From contig CAKUBG010000012.1 in the NCBI GenBank assembly GCA_934636825.1, positions 6,874 through 70,873 on the forward strand: a stretch of DNA of 64,000 bases. Direction: 5' to 3'. Positions 18,941-29,300 of the stretch are shown piece after piece (within the stretch, counting starts at the first letter, position 1; every line of letters starts with the position of its first letter). Origin of the DNA: an uncultured bacterium. Lineage in GTDB: Bacteria > Vulcanimicrobiota > Xenobia > Xenobiales > Xenobiaceae. Under the pieces are notes generated by a model. That model saw nothing but the letters and a program-made list of their open reading frames with translations, was not told the DNA's origin and did not search any database. A program made the position numbers and the translations under genes.

Positions 18941-18973
18941 AACAACTCAAAAAACCAAATTACACTTATAAGA

Positions 18974-19003
18974 AAGGCCCGCCGGTGTATGTCGGAGGGC
19001 CTT
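18974..19003 (+). terminator. Hairpin after gspF
   Basis: AAGGCCC (18974-18980) pairs with GGGCCTT (18997-19003), and the inner CCG/CGG bases extend the stem. Only a weak T run (GCTTT) follows. With the stronger stem just downstream it probably ends the T2SS operon. Confidence 0.55.
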
Positions 19004-19030
19004 ATGCTTTATAGTTGACTAATTATTAAA

Positions 19031-19067
19031 AAAAAAGGCTATTCTGACAGTGCAGAATAGCCTTTTT
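19031..19067. terminator. Bidirectional terminator between gspF and arcC
   Basis: AAGGCTATTCTG (19035-19046) and CAGAATAGCCTT (19053-19064) form a perfect 12-base stem with a six-base loop, flanked by an A tract on the left and a T tract on the right. It can stop transcription from both convergent sides. Confidence 0.92.
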
Positions 19068-19088
19068 TGTCAATTAACGCTTAATAAA

Positions 19089-20030
19089 TTAGTCTTTTAC
19101 AAAGCGAGTTCCGGCTAAGCCTTTAACAGCTTTGCTCAAATTCTCGGGATTGGTAATAATGGCTTCTTTGCCGCCAGCTTCCAAGAATTTGATAGCAGCT
19201 TCTACTTTGGGAGCCATGCTGCCCTTGGCGAACTGTCCTTCAGCCATATATTTCTTAGCTTCGGAAATGGTTACAGTGTCGAGAGCTTGCTGGTTGGGTT
19301 TACCAAAATTGATATAAACCTTGTCTACAGCTGTAGAAATAATGAAAGAATCTACATCTAAGTTGGCAGCTAAAAGACCAGAAGCATAATCCTTATCGAT
19401 AACAGCCGCTACACCGGTATAGCGTCCGTCTTTTTCAACTACAGGCACACCACCGCCACCAACGGCGATCACTACTTGACCAGCGTTGATTAAAGCGCGG
19501 ATAGATTCTAATTCGACAATCTTTTGAGGCTTGGGAGAAGCCACGACACGACGCCAACCGCGACCGGCATCTTCCATAACGTCCCAACCATCAGCTTCGT
19601 GACGCTGTTTGGCCTGAGCTTCGTCCATGAAGGGGCCAATAGGCTTAGTAGGATTGTGGAAAGCGGGATCGTCGGCTCCAACCACAACCTGAGTAACCAC
19701 AGTAGCGCAACCTTTATTCAAGCCACGCTTCAAGAATTCGTTGTGTAAAGCCATCTGGAACTGATAACCGATAGCACCTTGGGTATCGGCTACAGCAGAG
19801 TCGACGGGCACAGTGTGAATAGCTTCGTGAGCTGTCTCGCTGCGCAACAAAATAAAGCCGACCTGAGGGCCGTTGCCATGAGTAAGAACTACTTCCCAAC
19901 CGTCTTCAATCATATTCACTACGTGAGAAACGGTTTCACATACAGCGTTATACTGATCAGGTACAGTTTGATGCTGTTTATCTTTAATTAAAGAGTTGCC
20001 GCCTACGGCTACTACGGCCACACGAGACAT
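19089..20030 (-). CDS. arcC: Carbamate kinase
   Basis: 313 aa, the usual length. It makes ATP and carbamate from carbamoyl phosphate and ADP, the last step of arginine or agmatine fermentation. Visible motifs are VVAVGGNSL at the start, LTHGNGPQVG, the lid segment AGRGWRRVVASPKP, and VVIAVGGGGVPVV. ATG 20030 has GGAGG eight bases upstream; the longer frame to 20060 adds ten residues not found in the family. No arginine deiminase or ornithine transcarbamylase is adjacent. An ARG-box-like palindrome lies about 90 bases upstream of the start, fitting arginine-dependent control. Confidence 0.95.
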   Translation of the reverse strand: MSRVAVVAVGGNSLIKDKQHQTVPDQYNAVCETVSHVVNMIEDGWEVVLTHGNGPQVGFILLRSETAHEAIHTVPVDSAVADTQGAIGYQFQMALHNEFLKRGLNKGCATVVTQVVVGADDPAFHNPTKPIGPFMDEAQAKQRHEADGWDVMEDAGRGWRRVVASPKPQKIVELESIRALINAGQVVIAVGGGGVPVVEKDGRYTGVAAVIDKDYASGLLAANLDVDSFIISTAVDKVYINFGKPNQQALDTVTISEAKKYMAEGQFAKGSMAPKVEAAIKFLEAGGKEAIITNPENLSKAVKGLAGTRFVKD

Positions 20031-20114
20031 ACTAAGAACCTCCGAAAGGATATTAAGCATAGGTTACTTGCTTTTTTAGTCGGAAAGCTGCCCTAAAAGC
20101 CAAAATTTACTTTG

Positions 20115-20128
20115 TGCATTTTTATGCA
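20115..20128 (-). promoter_or_regulatory. ARG-box-like operator upstream of arcC
   Basis: A perfect palindrome, TGCATAAAAATGCA on the minus strand, centred about 91 bases before the arcC start. It matches the ArgR/AhrC box core (TGAATWWWWATTCA) except for a symmetric A to C change, and it lies in front of an arginine-catabolism gene. Binding is inferred; no argR is in the window. Confidence 0.45.
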
Positions 20129-20187
20129 AGTACAACGAACTTTAAGCAGCCTCCCTGTAAAAAAATCAAAAGTTAAAATTTCAAAAA

Positions 20188-21459
<1,272 letters not shown>

Positions 21460-21579
21460 GTAGCGCTCTACCCTCCGATTTTAAGTGAAAGGTCAACCTT
21501 TTAGGGCGTTCGTAAACGATTTCCTGCCTATTTTCGCCCAAACAATTGGCAAACCTACTCCTACTTATAATGTTCTAAG

Positions 21580-24255
21580 TCAGCCAACGATATTCTCCAC
21601 TTTATAGCCAGCTTTTTCTACCGCTTCGCGCAACGTCTCTTCGGAAATTTCTCCACTACTTAACTCAACAGCGACTATTTTTTGTGCACGCTCAATACGG
21701 CTGACTTTCACGCCTTCAATACTCTCAAGAGCTTTGGTAACGTGCATTTCACATTTTTCGCACATCATTCCGTCAACATAAAGAATTTTGGTCACAGTCT
21801 TTTCCTCCGGCTTATTTTGTTCTTGTTTTTTATTTGCCAAAGATGCAACACTCGTCTTTTCAGAAGCGGCAGCTCGATTGCGCTTTACCTTCGCGATAAG
21901 ATCGGGGTAAAAACCATTTAAACGCAAAGCATTACCAACTACAGTTACCGAACTTAAACTCATAGCCAAAGCAGCTAAAGAAGGAGTAAGTTCAATGCCC
22001 CACCTACTAAAGACACCTGCTGCCACAGGAATAGCTAGCACATTATAAGCAAAAGCCCAAAACAAATTCTGGCGTATATTGCTCAAAACAGCTCGACTTA
22101 ATTCGATAGCTCTGACAACATCCAGCAAAGAATTTTTCATTAAGACAACGTCAGCCGCTTCTACAGCTATATCTATACCGGTACCAATAGCCACACCGAC
22201 ATCGGCAATTTTTAGAGCCGGTGCATCATTGATGCCATCCCCAACCACAATAATTTTGCCAACTTCATCTTTATATTTTTTGACCACGTCAGCTTTTTGG
22301 CTAGGCAAAACCTCAGCGTAGAGAGCATCAGCTTTTACTTCTTTAGCAATTCTTTCGGCGGTCGATTGCCTATCACCGGTCAAAACGATAGCCTTTATAC
22401 CCAATTCATGCAAACTTTGTACAGCTTCAACGCTGTCGGGGCGAAGTTGATCGGCCAAAACGATAATACCGATCAGATTGTCTTTTTGATTGGCTAAATA
22501 AAGAATGCTATAGCCTTGAGCTTCATATTCATTGATACGCTGCAATTTTCCGGAGCTACAATCGGCCATAATATTTTTGGCCATATAGCCGCGACTGCCT
22601 ATTTTCCAAATTTGTTTTTCTATAAGAGCTTCTACACCACCGCCGACCACTTCTTGAAAATTGTCGACAGTAAGGGCACTCAAACCTTTGTCTTGAGCTG
22701 CTTTTGTAACAGCTATTGCCAAAGGATGGCGACTATTTTGTTCTAAGGACAAGGCGTAAATCAGCACTTGTTCTCGGCTGTATTTATCTTCACAAAAAGA
22801 CTGGTAATCAATAATGGCTGGTTTGCCTTCAGTGAGAGTACCGGTTTTATCAAAGATAACCGCTTTGGCCGAGCTTAGTTCTTCTAAACTTTGGGCATTG
22901 CGTACCAAAATACCAAACTGAGCTGCTCTGCCCATACCGACCATAATAGCTACGGGGGAAGCCAGTCCCAAAGCACAGGGACAAGCAACTACTAAAACAG
23001 ATACGGCATACTTTAAAGCGGTACCCCAATAAACAGATTCCGCCAAGTCCAACCACAAAGGTACATAATACCAAAGCAAACCGGTTATAAGCGCCAAAGT
23101 AAAAACAACAGGTACAAAAATACTGCTAACTTTATCAGCTAAACGAGCGCTAGACGCTTTAGAATTGGACGCTTCATCTACTAAACGAATTATTTGGGCC
23201 AAGGTAGTGTCGGCTCCCACTTGAGAAGCCACAAATTCGAAACGCCCCTCGCAATTTACCGAACCAGAAAGAGCTACATCACCGACATGCTTAACTACCG
23301 GTAAACTTTCTCCAGTTAAAGCCGATTCGTCTAAAGAGCTGGAGCCAGAGACAATAATGCCATCTACAGGCACAGTCTGGCCAGGTTTCATAACAATAGT
23401 ATCACCAACCGACACTAAACCAACCGGGCGCTCCTCTTCCGAGCCATCCGCTTTTTTAATTAGGGCAGTTTTAGGAGCTAAATCGGCTAGTTTTTCCAAA
23501 GCTAAAGAAGTTTTAGCTTTAGCTCGCCCCTCTAAATATTTGCCCAGCGTAACAAAAAACAATATGAAAGCGCAACTGTCAAAATAAGTGGCTGAAAGAT
23601 ATTGTTGCAAAGTTTCTACTAAGAAAGCGACACTATCTAGCTTAGAAGAAGAGATCAAGCCCAGAATTTTGTCAATAGACCACAAATTGAAAACGCTATA
23701 AGCGAAAGAAGCTAGCGTTCCCATACACACCAGAGCATCCATATTTGGCGCTCCAGAAATTAAACTCTTAAAGCCGCTGATAAAAATTCTTCCGTTTATC
23801 AGCATGGCCAACAAAGCCAAAACACATTGAAAAACTACAAACCGAACAATTATCGGTTCGGGAACCATGCGCAAAATATCTACAGGCCAGCCGAACATAA
23901 CTGAAATACTGCAAGCCAGTAGAGGCAACAGAAGTACGAAAGTACAAATACAGCGTATTGCCAGAGAATGTTGCTCGCTTTTGGCCGCTTCAGAGCGCCT
24001 TTGACGACTATTTTCTTGCCAAACACTGTCATCTTTTAAAAGTTCGGCCTGGTATCCAGCTTCTTGTATAGCCTTAATTACTTCAGCCGGACAAGGCTTA
24101 TCTTTATAAAAAACTCGCGCTGTGCCGGAAAGTAAATTGACCTCGGCTTGCTCCACTCCATCCAAAGCAGAAATAGCTTTGCTAACGTGAGCTTGACAAG
24201 CAGCACAAGCCATACCGGTAATAAGGAATTTGTCCCCTCTGGCAGCCATATTCAA
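21580..24255 (-). CDS. copA: Copper-translocating P1B-type ATPase with N- and C-terminal metal-binding domains
   Basis: 891 aa. N-terminal heavy-metal domain with GMACAAC (C17, C20); the core carries the phosphatase loop ALTGESLP, the CPC motif in VVACPCALGLASP, phosphorylation site DKTGTLTEG, the HP locus SRHPLAIA, and GDGINDAPAL. Segments FAYNVLAIP and MSLSSV give the Y-N and M-S-S signature of copper(I) exporters. Unusually, a second heavy-metal domain with GMMCEKCEMHVTKAL is fused at the far C-terminus after a charged linker. TTG 24255 has AAAGGGAA six bases upstream; ATG 24249 is the alternative. It follows the low-complexity protein gene by 27 bases. Confidence 0.93.
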   Translation of the reverse strand: MNMAARGDKFLITGMACAACQAHVSKAISALDGVEQAEVNLLSGTARVFYKDKPCPAEVIKAIQEAGYQAELLKDDSVWQENSRQRRSEAAKSEQHSLAIRCICTFVLLLPLLACSISVMFGWPVDILRMVPEPIIVRFVVFQCVLALLAMLINGRIFISGFKSLISGAPNMDALVCMGTLASFAYSVFNLWSIDKILGLISSSKLDSVAFLVETLQQYLSATYFDSCAFILFFVTLGKYLEGRAKAKTSLALEKLADLAPKTALIKKADGSEEERPVGLVSVGDTIVMKPGQTVPVDGIIVSGSSSLDESALTGESLPVVKHVGDVALSGSVNCEGRFEFVASQVGADTTLAQIIRLVDEASNSKASSARLADKVSSIFVPVVFTLALITGLLWYYVPLWLDLAESVYWGTALKYAVSVLVVACPCALGLASPVAIMVGMGRAAQFGILVRNAQSLEELSSAKAVIFDKTGTLTEGKPAIIDYQSFCEDKYSREQVLIYALSLEQNSRHPLAIAVTKAAQDKGLSALTVDNFQEVVGGGVEALIEKQIWKIGSRGYMAKNIMADCSSGKLQRINEYEAQGYSILYLANQKDNLIGIIVLADQLRPDSVEAVQSLHELGIKAIVLTGDRQSTAERIAKEVKADALYAEVLPSQKADVVKKYKDEVGKIIVVGDGINDAPALKIADVGVAIGTGIDIAVEAADVVLMKNSLLDVVRAIELSRAVLSNIRQNLFWAFAYNVLAIPVAAGVFSRWGIELTPSLAALAMSLSSVTVVGNALRLNGFYPDLIAKVKRNRAAASEKTSVASLANKKQEQNKPEEKTVTKILYVDGMMCEKCEMHVTKALESIEGVKVSRIERAQKIVAVELSSGEISEETLREAVEKAGYKVENIVG

Positions 24256-24282
24256 TTTGTTCCCTTTAGAAATGCAAAAAAA

Positions 24283-24933
24283 TTAGTTACCAAACACTTG
24301 AGTCTTCAAGAAGTTCAAATTTATTTCTTGATTGCGGGAAGCACGACGATGGCGCTCTGAAGATGTTTTTTCTCTATCATCTCGATCTTCGTTGCGAGAA
24401 CGACGTCTGGGCGCCCCTTCTACATGACCGAATATGCCGACTTCTGCTTGCTTCTTTTCTTCGGCCTTACGCTCAATAGCCGCAAAACCGGGAGGCATTT
24501 CCGAATCGGTAAGATCGGCAAATCCCGGAGGGACCTCAGAGTCAGGTAAATTCGTAGAAGCTGTTTGCGGACGAGCTTCTTCTAATTTGCGCAAGGCTCC
24601 ACTCAAATTCGGCTTCCGAGCTGGGGCAGGTGAAGTAAAGGCGAATCCTTCTGCAGAGCTGGTAGCAGAATGGGATTTGTTAAGTGCATTTCCAAACAGT
24701 GAAGGGCCTCTCAATCCGGGCTGTGAATAGGTGCGCTTAACCGCTTCAGCCCGTTGAGCTTCCAGTTGTTTTTTGGCTTCTTCCTGACGTTCTTTAAGTT
24801 CTATGGCTTTTTCATCCAAGCGAGGCATAGGAGACCAGGGCAATACGGCCGGATCGGGAGGAGTAAGAATATTTTTTTTAATTAAAGCTACTTTATCCGC
24901 TCCGACAAAGACTAATGGAGTCAAAATGCCCAT
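24283..24933 (-). CDS. Uncharacterised Pro/Glu/Arg-rich low-complexity protein
   Basis: I do not recognise this 216-residue protein. It starts at ATG 24933 behind AAAGGGG. The opening (MGILTPLVFVGADKVALIKK) is moderately hydrophobic but too charged for a clear signal peptide. A charged helix follows (residues 40-67), then disordered Pro/Ser-rich sequence with an imperfect repeat, DSEVPPGFADLT and DSEMPPGFAAIE, near 130-152, then a basic Arg-rich segment and a closing NLNFLKTQVFGN. The base use matches its neighbours and antisense frames are poor, so it is probably real. It lies 27 bases before copA on the same strand; a functional link is not shown. Confidence 0.6.
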   Translation of the reverse strand: MGILTPLVFVGADKVALIKKNILTPPDPAVLPWSPMPRLDEKAIELKERQEEAKKQLEAQRAEAVKRTYSQPGLRGPSLFGNALNKSHSATSSAEGFAFTSPAPARKPNLSGALRKLEEARPQTASTNLPDSEVPPGFADLTDSEMPPGFAAIERKAEEKKQAEVGIFGHVEGAPRRRSRNEDRDDREKTSSERHRRASRNQEINLNFLKTQVFGN

Positions 24934-25156
24934 AATACGGCCCCTTTCTAATATATAACAGGTAATAAATCGTAAACGTTATTTGCCATACAAGCAAAGG
25001 TCTCCCCCCTTTTATGCAAAAAGAGAAGGCAAAAAGATGCAGTTAGTCAAAATAGAAGGGCTAATAAGATCAGCTTATACTCACACTAAGAAAAAAATGA
25101 CAATCGGTTTTGAGTTTCCCTAAAAGAAGATTCACTACTGTTTTAATAGGAATATT

Positions 25157-26329
25157 ATGTTTAATTGGTTCAAACGCAACAAAGAAGAAAAAGCTCCCCC
25201 TCAAAACGATACTGAACAGGCTACTCCCGAAGTATCCGAATCTCCGGTATCTTCCGAGCCAAATTCAGAAACGGCCTCTCAAGACCAAAACACTAAAAAA
25301 GGTTTACGCGGCTTTTTAGACAGCGCTAAAGAGTTAGCCTTAACGCCTGTTGATCCTTGGTTCAACAAAATGGCCAAGGGATTGGACAAAACACGTCGTC
25401 AATTTGTAGACAGAGTCAGTGGCTTATTTTCCTCTTCTAATAAGATTGACGAAGATTTTTGGGATGAACTGGAAAGTATCTTATTGACAGCAGATGTGGG
25501 ACTGACAGCCTCAGCCGATATTCTCGACCGACTTAAAAAAGCCCAGAAAAGTAAAAAAATCAGCCACCCTAGCGATTTGCTGACCGAAATGAAATCTATT
25601 TTGAGCGATATTTTGCGCCAACACAAGGGAGAAAAGTGCGGTTTAGATTTACAGCCAGGTGAGCTTAAGGTTGTCATGATGGTAGGCGTCAACGGTGTAG
25701 GCAAAACGACTACGGCAGCCAAATTAGCGGCGAAATTTAAAGCCGATGGCCACAAAGTTATTTTGGCAGCCGCCGATACTTTTAGAGCGGCAGCCATAGA
25801 CCAACTCCAATCTTGGGCGGATAAAATCGGGGTCGATTTAGTCAGTCATCAAGAAGGTTCCGATCCCAGTGCGGTTGTCTTCGACGCCATAAAAGCGGCT
25901 CAAGCACGCGGTTGCGATTTGGTAATTATCGATACAGCCGGTCGCTTACACAACAAAGTTAACCTTATGGAAGAACTGGGTAAAATTAGGCGTGTGTGCG
26001 ACAAGGCTTGCCCGGGAGCCCCTCACGAAACTTGGTTAGTGGTCGATGCGACCACAGGTCAAAATGCTTTAGAGCAAGCCAAAGTATTTAACCGTGCTGT
26101 AGAGTTAAGTGGTGTGGTTATGTGCAAGTTGGACGGAACAGGTAAGGGCGGAGTAGTTATTGCCGTCGGAGAAGAGTTCCACTTGCCGGTGCGCTACATA
26201 GGCGTAGGTGAAGCGGCTGACGATTTGCGTGAATTTGATCCCGATCTTTTCTTGGATGCACTTTTCGCCGAACCGGCCAATTACAAGGAAATCGAAGCCA
26301 AAGCCGAAACGAACGAAACTCAGCCTTAG
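25157..26329 (+). CDS. ftsY: FtsY, signal recognition particle receptor
   Basis: 390 aa GTPase that receives SRP-ribosome complexes at the inner membrane. An acidic, disordered N-terminal domain (about 1-70) precedes the N domain, and the G domain shows GVNGVGKTT at residues 177-185, AADTFRAAAIDQLQ, DTAGRLHNK and CKLDGTGKGG. The final YIGVGEAADDLREFD is family-typical. ATG 25157 behind TAGGAAT. The 223-base gap upstream separates it from the divergent low-complexity gene; no sharp promoter was identified there. Confidence 0.97.
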   Translation: MFNWFKRNKEEKAPPQNDTEQATPEVSESPVSSEPNSETASQDQNTKKGLRGFLDSAKELALTPVDPWFNKMAKGLDKTRRQFVDRVSGLFSSSNKIDEDFWDELESILLTADVGLTASADILDRLKKAQKSKKISHPSDLLTEMKSILSDILRQHKGEKCGLDLQPGELKVVMMVGVNGVGKTTTAAKLAAKFKADGHKVILAAADTFRAAAIDQLQSWADKIGVDLVSHQEGSDPSAVVFDAIKAAQARGCDLVIIDTAGRLHNKVNLMEELGKIRRVCDKACPGAPHETWLVVDATTGQNALEQAKVFNRAVELSGVVMCKLDGTGKGGVVIAVGEEFHLPVRYIGVGEAADDLREFDPDLFLDALFAEPANYKEIEAKAETNETQP

Positions 26330-26388
26330 TTTCAAACTAAAAATTATAAAAAAATGCCTTTATATAGAAAGGGCTGCTGCAATTATCG

Positions 26389-27156
26389 ATGGCCAAGTTG
26401 TGTTCTAAAAATGCTCTACGCAAAATTGCCGGTCTGTGCCTAAAATCAGCCAAAGTGCTAATGGCTTCCGGGGCAGAGACCAATCGAGTGGAAACTACCG
26501 TAGAACACATTGGCCATGCTTGCGGCACGCCAGTGGAAAGCTACGCTACACCAACCGGCATTACCGTCACCGTGGGCCGTGAGCGCACTATCACTATCGT
26601 TACTAGAGTAAAAAACCGCACTATCGATCTGGCTAAAGTTATTGCCATCAACTCTATTTCTCGCGATCTGGCTGCAGGCAAAATTTCTTTTCAAAGCGCC
26701 GATAAAGCCGTAGACGAACTAATCCGCAAAGCTCCACTATACAGCCAAACTACCATGTATATATTTCAGGCTATTTGTTGTGCCGGTTTCGGCATGATGA
26801 TCGCCGGAAACTTAATTTCGATTATACCTTCACTGCTAGTCGGACTGTTAGCCAAATATGTAGAACTAAAATGCGCCAAACTAGCGCCATTTCTAATGGT
26901 ATTTCTCAACGGATTGGCCGTTACCATTTTCGCCGATATTTGGTGTTTATTTTTTTCCAGCGTAGAACATCGCGCTATAGTGATTGCCGGAATGGTGCCT
27001 CTATTGCCCGGTTTAGCTCTGACAAACGCTATAGCCGACCTTATGGCCGGTGAATTATTGGCCGGCATTGCCCGTACTACCGACGCTGTCCTTACTAGTG
27101 CAGCCTTGGCAGCCGGAGCAGTGGTAGGCATGAGCATGGGGCAATGGTTTTTATGA
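26389..27156 (+). CDS. YjjP/ThrE-type exporter subunit (DUF1212 domain)
   Basis: 255 aa membrane protein. The cytoplasmic start MASGAETNRVETTVEHIGHACG is typical of the DUF1212 (ThrE N-terminal) family, as is the ITVTVGRERTITIVTRVKNR segment; about five hydrophobic helices follow. In the two-gene form, as in E. coli YjjP-YjjB, the pair exports dicarboxylates such as succinate; in corynebacterial ThrE the two parts are fused and export threonine and serine. Which substrate applies here is not clear. ATG 26389; the stop overlaps the start of the partner gene by four bases. Confidence 0.85.
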   Translation: MAKLCSKNALRKIAGLCLKSAKVLMASGAETNRVETTVEHIGHACGTPVESYATPTGITVTVGRERTITIVTRVKNRTIDLAKVIAINSISRDLAAGKISFQSADKAVDELIRKAPLYSQTTMYIFQAICCAGFGMMIAGNLISIIPSLLVGLLAKYVELKCAKLAPFLMVFLNGLAVTIFADIWCLFFSSVEHRAIVIAGMVPLLPGLALTNAIADLMAGELLAGIARTTDAVLTSAALAAGAVVGMSMGQWFL

Positions 27157-27761
27157 GCGACTTCTTTATCGGTTGGTTTGGAGCTATTCTGGGCTTAGTC
27201 GGCTGCGCCGTATTTTTTCGCATTCCGGTTAGAGCAATTCTTGGCTGTACTTTGGCTGGACTTTTGGGCTGGCAAGTAAATTATATGCTGGGCACTTGGG
27301 GGATAGGCCCTATATATTGTGGTTTTGTCGGCACACTTACCATTTCTTTGTGTAGCGAAAGTTTGGCCAGGGCCCTGCGCATGCCTTCTACCGTTTTTGT
27401 GTTGCCTGGCATATTTCCTTTGGTACCAGGAATTCTTACCTACAATGCTATGACAAATATTATTCGAGGTCAGACCGATTTAGCTTTGCAAGATGGTATG
27501 AATGCTATGCTTATAGCTAGCGGTATAGCTGTAGGTATGCTCATGGGAACAGCGTTATCTAAAGGGATTATCAATCCCAGTTTATCCAGTTTACATACCA
27601 GTTTACAAGATGACTTTGATATATCTATACCTGAATTAGTAGACAAAAATGATTCTGCCGAGTTTCCCATTACACGCAGCCGGCCCACGACCAAACGTAC
27701 TCAACGTATGCAAAGCCGACGCAATAAATATCATAAAATTAAGGAAAACCACAAGATATAG
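27153..27761 (+). CDS. YjjB/ThrE-type exporter partner subunit
   Basis: 202 aa membrane protein of the ThrE C-terminal family, with five hydrophobic helices and the motif VFVLPGIFPLVPGILTYNAM, which matches the short YjjB partner (GxxPLVPG). The last 50 residues are hydrophilic and basic. ATG 27153 overlaps the stop of the preceding subunit (ATGA), so the two are translationally coupled and probably form one transporter. ATG 27144 is a less likely start inside the upstream gene. Confidence 0.85.
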   Translation: MSDFFIGWFGAILGLVGCAVFFRIPVRAILGCTLAGLLGWQVNYMLGTWGIGPIYCGFVGTLTISLCSESLARALRMPSTVFVLPGIFPLVPGILTYNAMTNIIRGQTDLALQDGMNAMLIASGIAVGMLMGTALSKGIINPSLSSLHTSLQDDFDISIPELVDKNDSAEFPITRSRPTTKRTQRMQSRRNKYHKIKENHKI

Positions 27762-27878
27762 CGAAAACAGTTTTAATTTTTCTAGTGACAGAGCTTATCT
27801 AACCAATAAATAAAGTGATTTGCTTTTTAAACCGTATCTAGAAAAAAATTAAACAAAAAGTAGCTGCCGTCGCCGACT

Positions 27879-29189
27879 ATGAGCAAAAAGTTTAAAGAAA
27901 AAGTATTGCGCGATCCACTTTATGGCAATATCGCCATAAATCATCCCTTAATTCTGGAGCTTATCGACTCTATGGAGTTCCAGAGGCTGCGTCGCATACG
28001 CCAGCTGGGTATGTGCTTTAGTGTCTTCCACGGCGCCGAACATTCTCGCTTTCAGCATTCCATAGGCACAATGTGGCTTATGCAACGTATTTTAACCTAT
28101 TGGCATGATAATCGCTTGCTGAAAGTAGCTCCCGAGACTATCTTGGCCACTCAAGCCGCCGCTCTGTTGCACGATATAGGCCATGGCCCCTTTTCTCACG
28201 CTTTAGAAAATGCTTTTTCTAAAGTAAACCACGAAGAGCTAAGTTTAAGAATAGTCCGCCGTTTAGCTCCTTTATTTGCTAAATATTCACTTAATGTCGA
28301 AGATACCATTGCCATAATGAAGGGCACTTATCCTCAGCCGGTATTTCACGAATTGCTCTCTAGCCAATTGGATGTAGATCGCATGGATTATTTGCAACGC
28401 GATTCTCTCTATACCGGCGCCAAATATGGACTTTTCGATATAGATCGCATTATTTATACTATACGTCCACTTAGAGATAGCGATGGTAAATACTGCTGTG
28501 CTGTCGATCACAAAGGTTGTGAAGCTGTCGAAGGCTATTTATTCTGTCGCTACTTTATGCATTGGCAAGTGTATTTGCATAAAACAGTGCGTTCTTACGA
28601 AACATTATTGCGTGTTATTCTCAAAAGGGCGCACTATTTGTACGAAAACTCCCCTCAATCTTTGGAATTGCCTCGCAATTTGCGCTTTCTTTTTGAGTCC
28701 AACCAAGCAGAAGATGAAGATAATTTCTTAGATAATTATTTACAAATCGATGATTTCGATTTTTACCATACCTTAAAACTTTGGAGCCAAAGTCCCGACG
28801 AAGTCATGGCCGATCTCTCTCGTCGCTTTTTGGGCCGACGCCCATTCAAGGCTTTTGACGATCCCGGTGATGGCCCCATTACCGATAGAATAAGAAAATA
28901 TGTGCAAAAGAGTTTAGGCCCCAACTGGGAATGGTACTTTCATAAAGATACTCCTCAAAACTTGGGCTATGACATTTATCAACCGGGAAGAGCCACTTCT
29001 CCTATCCGCATTTTAGATAATCCGCCCAACAATCGCTGGAAAGAAATTTCTCAAGCCAGCCGCACCAAAGCTATCGAAGCGCTTTCAGAGCCAGTTCGCC
29101 GCAGCTTACTTATGGTACCACGCGATTGTTATCAACATATAAAGCCCTGGTTGGAGAAAGATCGTCCCTATCAAAGCACTATGTTCTAG
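27879..29189 (+). CDS. HD-domain phosphohydrolase (dGTPase/YwfO-like)
   Basis: 436 aa. HD hydrolase motifs are complete: H60 in RFQHSIGT, H98-D99 in ALLHDIGHGPFSHAL, and D in SQLDVDRMDYLQRDSLYTG. The start DPLYGNIAINHPLILELIDS and this layout match the YwfO/SAMHD1-like group of deoxynucleotide or nucleotide hydrolases rather than signalling HD-GYP proteins. It probably trims (d)NTP pools; the exact substrate is unknown. ATG 27879 after a 117-base gap; followed by a strong terminator, so it seems to be a single gene. Confidence 0.88.
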   Translation: MSKKFKEKVLRDPLYGNIAINHPLILELIDSMEFQRLRRIRQLGMCFSVFHGAEHSRFQHSIGTMWLMQRILTYWHDNRLLKVAPETILATQAAALLHDIGHGPFSHALENAFSKVNHEELSLRIVRRLAPLFAKYSLNVEDTIAIMKGTYPQPVFHELLSSQLDVDRMDYLQRDSLYTGAKYGLFDIDRIIYTIRPLRDSDGKYCCAVDHKGCEAVEGYLFCRYFMHWQVYLHKTVRSYETLLRVILKRAHYLYENSPQSLELPRNLRFLFESNQAEDEDNFLDNYLQIDDFDFYHTLKLWSQSPDEVMADLSRRFLGRRPFKAFDDPGDGPITDRIRKYVQKSLGPNWEWYFHKDTPQNLGYDIYQPGRATSPIRILDNPPNNRWKEISQASRTKAIEALSEPVRRSLLMVPRDCYQHIKPWLEKDRPYQSTMF

Positions 29190-29209
29190 AATATAATTTT
29201 TGCCCGAAC

Positions 29210-29250
29210 AAAATAAAAGGAGCGGCTTTTACAACCGCTCCTTTTATTTT
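29210..29250. terminator. Terminator between HD hydrolase and pseudopilin genes
   Basis: AAAATAAAAGGAGCGG (29210-29225) and its exact complement (29235-29250) form a 16-base stem with a nine-base loop. A tract and T tract lie within the stem ends, so it can serve both convergent transcripts. Confidence 0.93.
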
Positions 29251-29300
29251 GAGAATAGAAGAGCTTTTTTAACGTCTATCTTCTAGGACTTATCCAGCTC

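Noticed and set aside
26389..27761. Possible frameshifted ThrE gene
   Set aside because: The two frames are joined by a clean ATGA overlap and match the normal two-gene YjjP/YjjB form.
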